From Candidatus Dependentiae bacterium (lineage in GTDB: Bacteria > Babelota > Babeliae > Babelales > Vermiphilaceae): 64,000 nt of DNA. The stretch lies in the NCBI GenBank assembly GCA_020431705.1, contig JAGQHQ010000003.1, positions 1-64,000 on the forward strand, given 5' to 3'. The notes beneath the pieces are model-generated. The model saw only the letters and a list, made by a program, of their open reading frames with translations. It was not told the DNA's origin and did no database searches. Of the stretch, positions 36,027-46,069 are shown piece by piece. A program made the translations under genes and the position numbers. The first letter of the stretch is position 1. Every line of letters starts with the position of its first letter.

Positions 36027-36246
36027 ACTACCATCCCTTACCTTTTGTATTATTTTAGCTTACCTTACGTATTTTATCATAACCAATAATATAGCCAAAT
36101 TGCAATAAAAAATTCTTGCCGCAAAACAAGGTGCAATATATTATTTTTTCATAATTTTCTTACTATCCATTTAAGATTAAGAAACAATCAAAAACTCTAT
36201 ATTTTTCTATACAAAAAAACCCACAAGTCTTATACTTAAAGGTATT

Positions 36247-37356
36247 ATGGCACATAAACAAAATACACCTACAAAAATACATAAAAAAACTCTTATTTTA
36301 GGCATACAAGCGCCGTATAACTCTATTGCAAACATAGATTCATACTTTGAAGAGTTTACCAATTTGGTTAAAACCAATCGAGTAGTATATGATAAAGAAT
36401 TTTTTATTAAGCTTAGAACGATTGATTCTACGTATTTCATCACTAAAGGTAAACTCGAAGAAATAAAAACATTTTGTGAACAAAATAACATTGAAGAAAT
36501 CATTGTTTCAGAACCACTTACCGCACAGCAAGAGCGTAACATAAGCGACATCCTTGATTGTAATATTTTAGATAGAACTGGGTTAATTTTGCAGATTTTT
36601 GAGAAAGCTGCTCACTCAGCAGAGGGCAAAACTCAAGTTGGTATTGCTATGTTACAGTATAAAAAAACACGCATTGCTGGTAAAGGTGTTTCTATGAGCC
36701 AGCAAGCTGGGCATTTTGGTACACGTGGACCTGGTGAAACAGCAAAAGAAAAAGAATTACGCCACATTAATAACAATATTTTAAGATTAAGACGTCAACT
36801 TGCAGTCATGCATAAAGCACGTGAAACACAACGCAAACGTAGAATAAATGCGCAAGTACCACATATTTGCTTGATTGGTTATACAAACGCAGGTAAATCT
36901 ACAATCTTAAATGCATTAACTAAAAGTAATGTCTATGCACAAGATCAACTTTTTGCAACACTTGATACTACAACACGTGAATTATATATTGATGGGCAGA
37001 AAAAAGGCTTACTGTCTGATACCGTCGGCTTTATTCAACTGTTACCTCATCAATTGATTGAAGCATTTAAATCTACATTGTCAGAGCTACAGTATGCCGA
37101 TTTATTGTTGCATGTTGTTGATGCATCAAACCCAAATTTTCCTGATCATATAAAAGTAGTACAAGATATTTTGACTGAATTAAAAGTAAATAAACCAATA
37201 CTTTATGTTTTCAATAAAGCAGACAAAATCATAAACAATACTCGTTTTATGGAAGATATTATTCCATATATGCCACGGGTTATTGTAAATTCCCTTTCAA
37301 AAGAAACGTTACAAGAATTAAATGATTTTCTTGCATCTTGGCAGATAACGGAATAA
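36247..37356 (+). CDS. hflX: GTPase HflX
   Basis: 369 residues. The N-terminal glycine-rich HflX domain shows SQQAGHFGTRGPGETAKEKE; the TRAFAC GTPase domain begins at about 205 with P-loop GYTNAGKST (about 211), DTVGFIQLLPHQLIEAFKST and G4 NKAD. HflX splits stalled ribosomes under stress. It appears to be a single-gene unit with a very short leader. Confidence 0.95.
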   Translation: MAHKQNTPTKIHKKTLILGIQAPYNSIANIDSYFEEFTNLVKTNRVVYDKEFFIKLRTIDSTYFITKGKLEEIKTFCEQNNIEEIIVSEPLTAQQERNISDILDCNILDRTGLILQIFEKAAHSAEGKTQVGIAMLQYKKTRIAGKGVSMSQQAGHFGTRGPGETAKEKELRHINNNILRLRRQLAVMHKARETQRKRRINAQVPHICLIGYTNAGKSTILNALTKSNVYAQDQLFATLDTTTRELYIDGQKKGLLSDTVGFIQLLPHQLIEAFKSTLSELQYADLLLHVVDASNPNFPDHIKVVQDILTELKVNKPILYVFNKADKIINNTRFMEDIIPYMPRVIVNSLSKETLQELNDFLASWQITE

Positions 37357-37496
37357 TCTTCTACCCAACATAGCCTATTGTTTTTTCCATTAATTGGGTA
37401 TAAGACTATATAGGTTTTGCGTTTATGCGATGTTCTTGGTAAGCATATGTTGGCAATAGTGTTTTTTAACCCTTTAAAAATTAAAAGGAGTTCTTT

Positions 37497-38990
37497 ATGA
37501 AGGGCTTATCACTGTTACTCACAATCACTGTCTTGTGCTTCTCGATTATTAGCACAGCAAGGTGTATGGATGAACGAGATGGCATTGTTCAAACTAATAA
37601 CAAGCATAAAACCAGTCTAGCTAAAAGCACCTCGCAAATTCCAACTACAGTTATCCATGCTGCTGCTGTGATAAAATCATCTAGTATTGATTCTAATATT
37701 GATCTGCATTTAAATGATGCAATTACAGCCCGTAGAGGTAGTGCAACTGGAAAACCTGCAATCAGAAATTGTCAGCAGCATGATCAACATGATCAAGAAG
37801 AAGTTATACCAACAACAAAGAAAAAAGAAAAAAATAGTGAGTGGATTTCCATCAAAAATGCGCTCTGCGAACGTCTTATTAAACAAAAAGACTCAATTGA
37901 TCAACAAATCACTGAATTAAAAAAGGCAGAAAAACAAGAATCTCCGAATTTCATTACTCTATCGCAAAAAGCTAAAAAAGTAACAAAAGAACTGAATATA
38001 CAAAAAAGAGACTTGGAAAGAACAGCAATTATTTACAGAAAATATAACGCTTCAAATGAAGAGATAGTAAAGTTACAAGAAGAATGGGACATTACAAATC
38101 ACAATATCACTGATGTATTAGATAGTCGAAATAATATTACAGAATTACTTATTTACAATGCTCACATTAAAATTTCAGAACAAGAGGCAAGGATAGAAGA
38201 ACGAAAAAATATCAAAAATCTAGTCGACCAACAAAATGATAAGGAAGATAAACAAAAAATAAATCGGTTACTCGCAGTTGCAGAATCTGCACTTGATGAT
38301 TATAAGAAAAATTTTACTAAAGCCCTCGAAGAAAGAGTAGAGTTTCTCAAAGAAATAGAAAATTCAACTCTTAATAATATAGATAAACGCTGCATAACAG
38401 AAGAAATAAACACACTAAAAAAAGAAATCGCAATTACTAATCAAAAAAGTGAAACTATTGATTCAATAAAGCTACCAACACATATTCAAAACCTAGATCT
38501 TGGTGCATCTATAGCATGGAACCGAGATATTTTTGATAAAAAAAATAAGTTAAAAGAAACAGAAAGTAGCAACTTCATTAAAAGACACTTCAACCTCGAG
38601 AAGGATAAAAAAAAAGCTATTGACGCCTGTGAGAAGGCAAATGTTCAATATCTCAAGAGAGCTAAAAAACGCAAAGAATCTGGTGATGCAGAAGGAGCAA
38701 AAAAAGACAGAGAATCTGCCGCTGAGTGCAGAAATGAAATAGATCGTATAAATGGAAATGACCCTTGTGCAAAAAAATTAATCACAAAAGAAAATTTGCA
38801 TGCAACTGCAGCAAAGCACAAAGAAGCTATGGCCAGAATACGCAATCAAGACAATCAAATAACTAAGCCTAATAACACAATTATGCCGCTAAAAAAAGAA
38901 GTTGCTGTACCAGTAAGCCTCAACGATAGTAATAACATAGAAAATAAAGGTAGAGGCCTACTTGGTTGGGGAACTTGGATTGGTTTATAA
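37497..38990 (+). CDS. Exported coiled-coil protein, unknown
   Basis: 497 residues. Residues 1-24 form a signal peptide (LSLLLTITVLCFSIISTARC) followed by MDERDG. Between about 100 and 440 the sequence is highly charged with heptad character (KDSIDQQITELKKAEKQE, EEWDITNHNITDVLD), typical of long coiled coils. The C-terminus is GRGLLGWGTWIGL, a hydrophobic, Trp-containing end resembling an outer-membrane or sorting tail. AAGGAG precedes the start and a terminator follows. No known domain recognised. Confidence 0.78.
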   Translation: MKGLSLLLTITVLCFSIISTARCMDERDGIVQTNNKHKTSLAKSTSQIPTTVIHAAAVIKSSSIDSNIDLHLNDAITARRGSATGKPAIRNCQQHDQHDQEEVIPTTKKKEKNSEWISIKNALCERLIKQKDSIDQQITELKKAEKQESPNFITLSQKAKKVTKELNIQKRDLERTAIIYRKYNASNEEIVKLQEEWDITNHNITDVLDSRNNITELLIYNAHIKISEQEARIEERKNIKNLVDQQNDKEDKQKINRLLAVAESALDDYKKNFTKALEERVEFLKEIENSTLNNIDKRCITEEINTLKKEIAITNQKSETIDSIKLPTHIQNLDLGASIAWNRDIFDKKNKLKETESSNFIKRHFNLEKDKKKAIDACEKANVQYLKRAKKRKESGDAEGAKKDRESAAECRNEIDRINGNDPCAKKLITKENLHATAAKHKEAMARIRNQDNQITKPNNTIMPLKKEVAVPVSLNDSNNIENKGRGLLGWGTWIGL

Positions 38991-39023
38991 ACCAAGCTTA
39001 CTTTTATATATGAATTATCTGAA

Positions 39024-39051
39024 AGCCTCGTATTTTTACGGGGCTTTTTTT
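39024..39051 (+). terminator. Rho-independent terminator of the coiled-coil gene
   Basis: AGCCTCG (39024-39030) pairs with CGGGGCT (39039-39045), one G-T pair, and a run of seven T follows. It lies 34 bases past the stop at 38990. Confidence 0.75.
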
Positions 39052-39087
39052 ATAGTTATTAACTTTCGCCAATTACTTTGAGTCTGT

Positions 39088-39116
39088 TTTACATTCCATC
39101 TTTTTTTTAGTATTAC
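39088..39116 (+). promoter_or_regulatory. Candidate promoter of the first TPR-glycosyltransferase gene
   Basis: TTTACA (39088-39093), 17-base spacer, TATTAC (39111-39116), 45 bases before the ATG. Five and four bases match consensus. Confidence 0.42.
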
Positions 39117-39160
39117 TGTGCTCAATCTCACAACACATACCACAAAAAAGGAATATTCTC

Positions 39161-41254
39161 ATGAAACAACTTCGCTTTTTCGCCTTTTTTTTAATTATAT
39201 TTTTGCCTTATACATACTATACAAAAATATTTACACAAAACTTTGAGCAGCTTTTTGCCCATGCAAATGATTATTTCCGCAAAAATGATTTTGAACAAGC
39301 CATAACATATTATCAAAAAACATTGGCGTTAAACCCACGTTGCCATCAGGCATATTTTAATTGTGCGTTAGCACTTGCACAAAAAAATAGAGTTAATGAA
39401 GCAATACATTGTTATCAACATGCTATTCGTCTACACCCAGGCTATGTAAAAGCATACATTCACTTAGGCAATGCATATAAAAAATTAAAACAGAATGATA
39501 AAGCTGAGAATGCCTATAAAAAAGCATTAGAAATTGACACGAAAAGCGCTGAAGCGCATCTTTGTTTAGCACGTATACTCAACGAGCAAAGTAAATTTGA
39601 TCAGGCTCAGGCATGTTTTGAACATGCTGTTAAACTACAGCCTAAAAATGCCAACACCCTCTTGGAGTTTGCTAATTCACTCAACATGAATAATAAAACA
39701 GAAAAAGCACTTGAAGTGTATAATCAAATTATTGAACTACAACCTCGCAATATAGCAGTACTGTATAATATCGCTTATTCACTTAAAAAAATTGGCAAAA
39801 TAGAAGAAGCTATAACGTTGTATCATAAAGTACTTGCTATGAAGCCAGATTATGTTGAAGCACATTTTGGTAAAAGCATGGCACACCTAATTCGTGGAGA
39901 ATTTAAAGAAGGTTGGCCAGAATACGAATGGCGCTGGAAGCGTGACGATAAAAAACCTCGTGTTTTTGAGCAGCCGCTCTGGGATGGTACTAACTTGAAT
40001 GGCAAAACAATATTGTTACACGCAGAACAAGGTTTAGGTGATACATTGCAATTTATTCGTTACGCACAGGTATTAAAAAGAATGGGCGCAACAGTAATAT
40101 TTGCATCCCAGTCACCTTTAGTTACCCTGCTGCGTACATGTTGCCCATATATAGATAAAGTAATTGCTTTGCATGATCATTTACCTTATTTTGATACACA
40201 CGCACCCCTTCTTTCGTTGCCCTATATTTTAAACACAGTTGAAAAAACAATTCCGAACAATATTCCATACATTCATCCCAAAAAAGAACTTGTAGATTAT
40301 TGGAAAAAAGAATTAGCCCCTGATACCAACTTTAAAATTGGTATTTGTTGGCAAGGAAATCCAAATTATAACACTCATTTTTTGCGTACTGCTGTTGCTG
40401 CCAAATCACTTAATGTCAAAATGTTTGAACCACTCATGAACTTACCGGGCGTAACAGTGTATAACCTACAACGTATGACTGGAACAAAACAAATAAAAAA
40501 ACTTGCTCCCGATTGCACACTAGTAACCTTTGGTGACGATTTTGACAACAAAAACAACAATGGTCACTTTATGGATACTGCAGCTGTTATGCTTAATCTT
40601 GATTTAGTTATTTCGGTTGACACTGCTACCGCTCATCTTGCTGGTGCACTTGGTGTTCCAACATGGATTTTAATTCCTAATCCTCCTGACTGGCGCTGGA
40701 TGTTAGATAGACCTGATACACCATGGTATCCAGAGAATATGCGTTTATTCCGTCAGCCAACTATTGGTGATTGGAAAACAGTTATTCAAACCATTGTTGA
40801 TAAACTACCAGACTATATAAGACTTACAAAAAAAAACAAAAAATCTCATTGCTTACTACAAAAAACAGAACATATCTCCGCAGAAATTTCAGTTGGTGAA
40901 TTGATTGATAAAATAACAATATTACAAATCAAAAATAAAAAAATCACAAATGCACAAAAATTAAAAAATGTTCGCATAGAACTTGAAAGTCTAACTGAGA
41001 CACGCAATGCAAAAATTCCACACTCGGAATCAATGGTATCGTTAACCGAAGCACTTCTTGATATTAATAATACATTGTGGGATATCGAGGACGACATTCG
41101 TGATAAAGAACGCCTCAAAGAATTCGATAATGATTTTATACAACTTGCACGTAGTGTATACTACATCAACGATAAACGTGGAAGAATTAAACGAGCAATA
41201 AATGAGCTATGCAGCTCTCATTTTGTTGAAGAAAAACAGTATGCACGTTATTAG
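39161..41254 (+). CDS. Exported TPR protein with GT9-like domain and DUF6165
   Basis: 697 residues. An N-terminal hydrophobic segment (FFAFFLIIFLPYTYY) may be a signal peptide or anchor. Six and a half TPR repeats of 34 residues fill about 28-259. A glycosyltransferase-9/heptosyltransferase-like domain follows (about 280-560) with AEQGLGDTLQFIRYA, GICWQGN, a VDTATAHLAGALGVPTW motif and PWYPENMRLFRQ. Residues about 565-697 match DUF6165: SVGELIDKITILQIK, NNTLWDIEDDIRDKERL and LARSVYYINDKRGRIKRAIN. First and longest member of the array; its end overlaps the next gene. Confidence 0.88.
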   Translation: MKQLRFFAFFLIIFLPYTYYTKIFTQNFEQLFAHANDYFRKNDFEQAITYYQKTLALNPRCHQAYFNCALALAQKNRVNEAIHCYQHAIRLHPGYVKAYIHLGNAYKKLKQNDKAENAYKKALEIDTKSAEAHLCLARILNEQSKFDQAQACFEHAVKLQPKNANTLLEFANSLNMNNKTEKALEVYNQIIELQPRNIAVLYNIAYSLKKIGKIEEAITLYHKVLAMKPDYVEAHFGKSMAHLIRGEFKEGWPEYEWRWKRDDKKPRVFEQPLWDGTNLNGKTILLHAEQGLGDTLQFIRYAQVLKRMGATVIFASQSPLVTLLRTCCPYIDKVIALHDHLPYFDTHAPLLSLPYILNTVEKTIPNNIPYIHPKKELVDYWKKELAPDTNFKIGICWQGNPNYNTHFLRTAVAAKSLNVKMFEPLMNLPGVTVYNLQRMTGTKQIKKLAPDCTLVTFGDDFDNKNNNGHFMDTAAVMLNLDLVISVDTATAHLAGALGVPTWILIPNPPDWRWMLDRPDTPWYPENMRLFRQPTIGDWKTVIQTIVDKLPDYIRLTKKNKKSHCLLQKTEHISAEISVGELIDKITILQIKNKKITNAQKLKNVRIELESLTETRNAKIPHSESMVSLTEALLDINNTLWDIEDDIRDKERLKEFDNDFIQLARSVYYINDKRGRIKRAINELCSSHFVEEKQYARY

Positions 41255-42878
41255 TTTTTTTATATTACTGTGTAGTAGCATCTGCGCAGCAACTGACTCT
41301 TTTAAAGAATACTTTCAGCAAGGAACTCATTTTTTTTATCAAAAAAAATTCAATAGCGCACTTGAATATTATGAAAAAGCACACGAGCTTAACCCCCATA
41401 ATGCACAGACTCTTTTTAATATAGGTATCGTTCTAAAAACACAGAAAAAATGGGAACTCGCCATTGAATATTTTAATAGCGCAATTGAACAAAAAAAAGA
41501 TTATGCAAAAGCATATTTTTATGCTGCAGAAAGCTATAGACATTTAAACAATCACAACAAAGCACTCGCTTTCTATCAACAGACAATCAAATATGCACCA
41601 GAATGGTTTGATGCATACAAAGAAGCCGCACTATTATACAGAGAATCTAGTAACTACAAAGAAGCAATTACCTGCTTAAACAGTGCATATACAGTTCTCA
41701 TTAAAAAAAATCCATCGATAACTCAACTGATTGATCTTGCACATCACTTAATAACACTCGGACAAACAGAGCAAACTATCACACTGTATAATCATATTTT
41801 GAAAATAGATCCAAATAACCCACAAATATTATATAACAAAGCATATACGTTAAAAATAGCTGGCAAATTAGACGAAGCCATTACGCTCTATCAACGGGTA
41901 CTTGAACTAGAACCTGATTACGAACACGCACACTTTGGCCTCGCCATGAGTTATATAACAAATGGTAACTTTGACGCTGGATGGCCCTATTACGATGAGT
42001 ATCTTAGACGCGTCCATAACACTGCCGAAAGATTACGTAATTTTTTGAGAAAAAAAACCATAAAAGGAAAAAAAATATTATTGCAGTATCAAGGTGGTCT
42101 TGGTGACAGCATTCAATTCATTCGTTATGCACAAATATTAAAGGAAATGGATGCAACAGTGTTGGTTTATATACAAAAACAACTTATCCCCCTTTTTTCT
42201 AACTGCCCATATATTGATCAATTGATTCCTTCTGGTAGTGCTTATCCAGAAAGAAATGCTCATGCCAGCTTGATGTCACTACCTTGTATTTTTAGGTCAA
42301 CACAACAGACACTGCCCAACAACGTCCCATATCTTTTTCCCGATCAACAACTCGTTAAATACTGGAAAAAAAAAATAAAAGATGATACCAATTTTAAAAT
42401 TGGTATCTGTTGGCAAGTAAATATGCACAACGATTCATCACGCTATCCCATCGCACGCCGTGGCATACCACTTGAACATTTTTATGCACTAGCAAAGCAA
42501 CCTGGCATCACGCTATATAGTTTGCAACGTCACGATGGGCAAAAAGATTTAGATAATCTTCCTGATGATGTACACATCATCTCTTTTGATGATCTAGACA
42601 CTGAAAATGGGGCATTCATGGATACAGCGGCACTTATGCAACATCTTGATGTAGTTATTTGCCCAGATACAGCTATTGCTCACCTTGCTGGTGCGCTAGG
42701 AATTCCCGTTTATGTACTACTACCATATCAGAGCGATTGGCGCTGGCTTTCTGGCAAATCTTATTCCCCCTGGTATCCAAGCATGAGAGTATTTAAACAG
42801 GAAAAGCCTTTTGAATGGAAATCGGTGTTTAAAAGGGTTTTTCAGAGAATTTCTCACATTATCCATGATCCTCTCTAA
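41241..42878 (+). CDS. Exported TPR protein with GT9-like domain
   Basis: 545 residues from ATG 41241, which gives a clean signal peptide (FFILLCSSICAATDS); the frame opens at 41202 inside the previous gene. About six TPR repeats cover 20-255, then the GT9-like domain: QGGLGDSIQFIRYA, GICWQVN, PDTAIAHLAGALG and PWYPSMRVFKQ. The Asp in PDTA replaces the usual V/I-D. It overlaps the previous stop by 14 bases, suggesting coupling. Substrate unknown. Confidence 0.87.
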   Translation: MHVISFFILLCSSICAATDSFKEYFQQGTHFFYQKKFNSALEYYEKAHELNPHNAQTLFNIGIVLKTQKKWELAIEYFNSAIEQKKDYAKAYFYAAESYRHLNNHNKALAFYQQTIKYAPEWFDAYKEAALLYRESSNYKEAITCLNSAYTVLIKKNPSITQLIDLAHHLITLGQTEQTITLYNHILKIDPNNPQILYNKAYTLKIAGKLDEAITLYQRVLELEPDYEHAHFGLAMSYITNGNFDAGWPYYDEYLRRVHNTAERLRNFLRKKTIKGKKILLQYQGGLGDSIQFIRYAQILKEMDATVLVYIQKQLIPLFSNCPYIDQLIPSGSAYPERNAHASLMSLPCIFRSTQQTLPNNVPYLFPDQQLVKYWKKKIKDDTNFKIGICWQVNMHNDSSRYPIARRGIPLEHFYALAKQPGITLYSLQRHDGQKDLDNLPDDVHIISFDDLDTENGAFMDTAALMQHLDVVICPDTAIAHLAGALGIPVYVLLPYQSDWRWLSGKSYSPWYPSMRVFKQEKPFEWKSVFKRVFQRISHIIHDPL

Positions 42879-43332
42879 ACAAATCTCTTGAATAAACGTG
42901 GTAAAAAATATCAGAAACCAACGAAATAAATCATATTCGATTGGAAGAACTTCTAAAAAAATATATCTCTATATCATCTGATAATCAAATTTCACAAAAT
43001 GATCAAAACTGGTTGAAAAAACGACTTGTTGGTAAACTTATGAAAAAAATTAAACTCGATTTTGAGCAAAAAAACTAAGCGGTATTTATCTGATGAGTAT
43101 GTCCTCATTCAAATGCATAATAGATAGAATAATACACTGTATGAATAGAAAAGGAAAATACCACTGCCCAAAAAATTCTCCTATGTACTAAACGAGCACA
43201 ACCGCTATACGTTTTTTTTATTTTCATATATAATAAATACTACTTTACTGGGCGCTATATGACTGCATTTATGCGCCAAGGTAATTTGCTAATTGAAAAC
43301 ATTGCATTAATCGTAATATCGAAAAGAAAAAA
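42879..43332 (+). other. 454-base intergenic gap in the TPR array
   Basis: The only convincing coding trace is an open frame from TTG 42941 to TAA 43078, giving 45 residues starting LEELLKKYISISSDNQ. It lacks an ATG and a good ribosome-binding site, so it may be a gene remnant. The rest, 43079-43332, is AT-rich and shows no clear promoter or hairpin. The gap separates the first two array members from the rest. Confidence 0.5.
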
Positions 43333-44583
43333 ATGAAAAAAAATATGGTAATCAGCTTACTTTTATTATTTTCATTATCACACGTAACCTGTGCTCATGG
43401 CATGGAAGAAGATAAAGTGGCAGAAATTAATGAAGTGGAAGAAAATAATTATTCAGAAGAGTTGGGCGCCGTAAATTCATATGATATGCATAACACCACA
43501 GTTAATTTCAATACAGACTGCTATGCACAACAATCTAACAACTCAATCTATAATAAACTACAAGAAGCTGGTATTGCAATTGGTAAAACATTTTATAAGC
43601 ACCCAATAGCCTACACAAGTATTCTTGGTGCAAGCGCAGTTGCTTCTACAGTTGGTGCCTACTACTCATTAAAAAATCATAATGTATATGCTGCATTCGC
43701 CTCTGGTATTGGCATGCTATTTACAATTGGCAGTATATCACCGGGTGTATTTGCTAGAAAAAGCGACATTACTTCAATAGAAAAAAACCTCACTAATAGT
43801 TTGAAAACTATGCATAATGAAAATAAACAATTACACACGAAGATACGCGAACTTGATAATCTAAGTACTCTTATTAAAACACTAAACACTAATATTAAAA
43901 CACTAAACACTAATATTAAAACACATAACAATAGTAGAAAAACAATATGCAGTAATTTAACGAATAACGTTAAGAACATTATTGATAATATCGATATTAA
44001 AACAATACAAAATGACTCTGATAATTGTCCTTTATTTTTTGAGACCATCAAAAAAGAGATTTACAATTCACATAGTTGTTGTAATCCAATTTTTCAGTAT
44101 AATGAAGCATCTCAGACGTTTATTAAACTAATTCATGACACACTAAATTCTATATGCAAAATTAAACAATTTTTTGATTCTGCAAACGACAAAGCTCAGT
44201 CAATAGTTAGTTTATATAACACTAGTAATCCAACACATATTATTGAAAAACTTTCTTATACATATACGGAACTTATTCCATTGGGCATCCGGCTTGCAAA
44301 AGCACTTATCAATAAAAGAGAAAAAAACAACAATTGTTACAGATTAATCTCTCTCACTGAAGTACATAATTTTTATGAACAAGACAAAAAATTGGCTGAG
44401 ATGTATCATGCAAAATTAACCAATATATCTAACCAATTTTATAATTTTTACAACGAACACATAAATTCTACATTTAAAAAAGATAACATCAGTTATATTA
44501 AAACAAGTGAGATAAATACTTTAATTGAAACCGCAATCAAAAATACGTTTACCTCTAAATATTCTTCCAGCCGAGACTCTTGA
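43333..44583 (+). CDS. Exported protein with membrane hairpin and coiled coil, unknown
   Basis: 416 residues. A signal peptide covers 1-22 (VISLLLLFSLSHVTCAHGM). Two hydrophobic stretches near 97-140 (SILGASAVASTVGAYYSL and YAAFASGIGMLFTIGSI) form a possible hairpin. A coiled-coil region at about 150-205 contains a twice-repeated KTLNTNI heptad block coded by a perfect 21-base tandem repeat. The rest is helical and Asn-rich. It has no TPR or GT domain, so it interrupts the array. No family recognised. Confidence 0.75.
   Translation: MKKNMVISLLLLFSLSHVTCAHGMEEDKVAEINEVEENNYSEELGAVNSYDMHNTTVNFNTDCYAQQSNNSIYNKLQEAGIAIGKTFYKHPIAYTSILGASAVASTVGAYYSLKNHNVYAAFASGIGMLFTIGSISPGVFARKSDITSIEKNLTNSLKTMHNENKQLHTKIRELDNLSTLIKTLNTNIKTLNTNIKTHNNSRKTICSNLTNNVKNIIDNIDIKTIQNDSDNCPLFFETIKKEIYNSHSCCNPIFQYNEASQTFIKLIHDTLNSICKIKQFFDSANDKAQSIVSLYNTSNPTHIIEKLSYTYTELIPLGIRLAKALINKREKNNNCYRLISLTEVHNFYEQDKKLAEMYHAKLTNISNQFYNFYNEHINSTFKKDNISYIKTSEINTLIETAIKNTFTSKYSSSRDS
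43881..43922 (+). repeat. Perfect 21-base tandem repeat, two copies
   Basis: The 21 bases at 43881-43901 recur exactly at 43902-43922, with a partial third copy before and after. The repeat is in frame and duplicates the heptad TLNTNIK in a coiled coil, so copy number can change without breaking the frame. Confidence 0.85.
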
Positions 44584-44621
44584 AGTAATTCTATAAAAAT
44601 TCAAAAAAGATACAACACCTA

Positions 44622-44649
44622 TTGACCACAATATTAAACTACGTAATAT
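44622..44649 (+). promoter_or_regulatory. Candidate promoter of the second TPR array block
   Basis: TTGACC (44622-44627), 16-base spacer, TAATAT (44644-44649), about 30 bases before the ATG at 44678. It could drive the overlapping genes up to 54531. Confidence 0.4.
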
Positions 44650-44677
44650 TATCAGTAATAATCAGTAATGAGGCACC

Positions 44678-46057
44678 ATGAAATACGTAACAAGAAACTT
44701 TAAGTCACTATTTATTTTCATATCATTTTTTGTAAGTACATTTTCTTATCCAGTATTATATTCTGAACATCAGTCATACGATCAACTATTACAAGCTAGT
44801 GCAACTCATTTAAAAAAACAGAATCTTGATGATGCACTGTACTATCTAAAAAAAGCCATTGCCGTACGTCCAGAAGGAAATCAATCAATTCGTGATTGTG
44901 CCGTTATATTATTTCAGTTAGGTAATGAGTTTTTTGATCACAAACAACCAAAAAAAGCAATTGAAGCATTTAAAACAATTTTGATTATGGCCGGCAATTT
45001 TGCTGCGGTTTATCACAATATTGCTTTTACTCTAGCAGAAAAATGTGGCCGCTATAGAGAATCCATTGAATGGTATCGCACTGCGTTAGAACATGATCCT
45101 AATAATGTTGCTACTCATTTTTGTCTAGCGCTTTCACTATTGGCAGTTGGTAAATTGCATGAAGGATTTGAAGAATATGAATGGCGCTGGTTACGTGACA
45201 AAAAAAGTCCTCGGAATTTTACATGGCCCTTAGATAAGTTATGGAACGGCATAGAAAATGTACAAGGCAAACGTATTTTATTACGTGTTGAGCAAGGGCT
45301 TGGCGACACACTTCAATTTATCCGCTATGCACAACTATTAAAACACGACGGTGCAATAGTCATTGCTGAAGTACAGCGACCACTTATTGATATACTGGCT
45401 TTATGTGATTACATTGACGAGCTGATAGTGATTGGCTCTCCAATACCAGCATTCGATCTACAAATTCCAATGTTAAACTTACCTTCTGTATATAAAACAA
45501 CACTGGAAACCGTTCCTGCGCATATACCATATCTGTTTGCAGACAAAAATCTAGTTGCATTTTGGAAAAAGCAATTAACACATAATACTAATTTTAAAAT
45601 AGGCATTTGCTGGCACGGAGATCTTGCACACAGTACAGATAAATTTATGCCGCTTAACATGTTCGCCCAATTAGCAGATATACCTGGTATCAGTATTTAT
45701 AGTCTGCAACGTTTTAATGGATTAGATCAATTAAAGACTTTGGAAAACAAACAAATAATTCGTTGTTTTGATGACACTTTTGATAAAAACCAGGGCCGTT
45801 TCATGGACACAGCAGCTGTTATAAAAAATTTGGATTTAGTCATCACAGTCGACACTTCAATTGCTCATTTAGCTGGCGGTTTAGGGGTACCAGTTTGGGT
45901 TGTACTGCCTTTTCCTGCCGAATGGCGTTGGCTAGAAGACAGAGATGACAATCCATGGTATCCAACTGCAAGAATTTTTAGACGAAAAGAAATTGATACA
46001 TGGCAATCCGTCATGGATAAGATATACAATGAGTTACGCATAATACTTTCGCACTAA
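44678..46057 (+). CDS. Exported TPR protein with GT9-like domain
   Basis: 459 residues. The signal peptide covers about 1-28 (SLFIFISFFVSTFSYPV). About three to four TPR repeats fill 33-170, fewer than in the first two array genes. The GT9-like domain shows EQGLGDTLQFIRYA, GICWHGD, VDTSIAHLAGGLGVPVW and PWYPTARIFRR. It follows a promoter candidate and starts the block of tightly packed genes. Confidence 0.87.
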   Translation: MKYVTRNFKSLFIFISFFVSTFSYPVLYSEHQSYDQLLQASATHLKKQNLDDALYYLKKAIAVRPEGNQSIRDCAVILFQLGNEFFDHKQPKKAIEAFKTILIMAGNFAAVYHNIAFTLAEKCGRYRESIEWYRTALEHDPNNVATHFCLALSLLAVGKLHEGFEEYEWRWLRDKKSPRNFTWPLDKLWNGIENVQGKRILLRVEQGLGDTLQFIRYAQLLKHDGAIVIAEVQRPLIDILALCDYIDELIVIGSPIPAFDLQIPMLNLPSVYKTTLETVPAHIPYLFADKNLVAFWKKQLTHNTNFKIGICWHGDLAHSTDKFMPLNMFAQLADIPGISIYSLQRFNGLDQLKTLENKQIIRCFDDTFDKNQGRFMDTAAVIKNLDLVITVDTSIAHLAGGLGVPVWVVLPFPAEWRWLEDRDDNPWYPTARIFRRKEIDTWQSVMDKIYNELRIILSH

Positions 46058-46069
46058 AAAGCGATACAC

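Noticed and set aside
37362-37400. TACCCAA/TTGGGTA inverted repeat after hflX
   Set aside because: The loop is about 25 bases and no T run follows, so it is not a convincing terminator.
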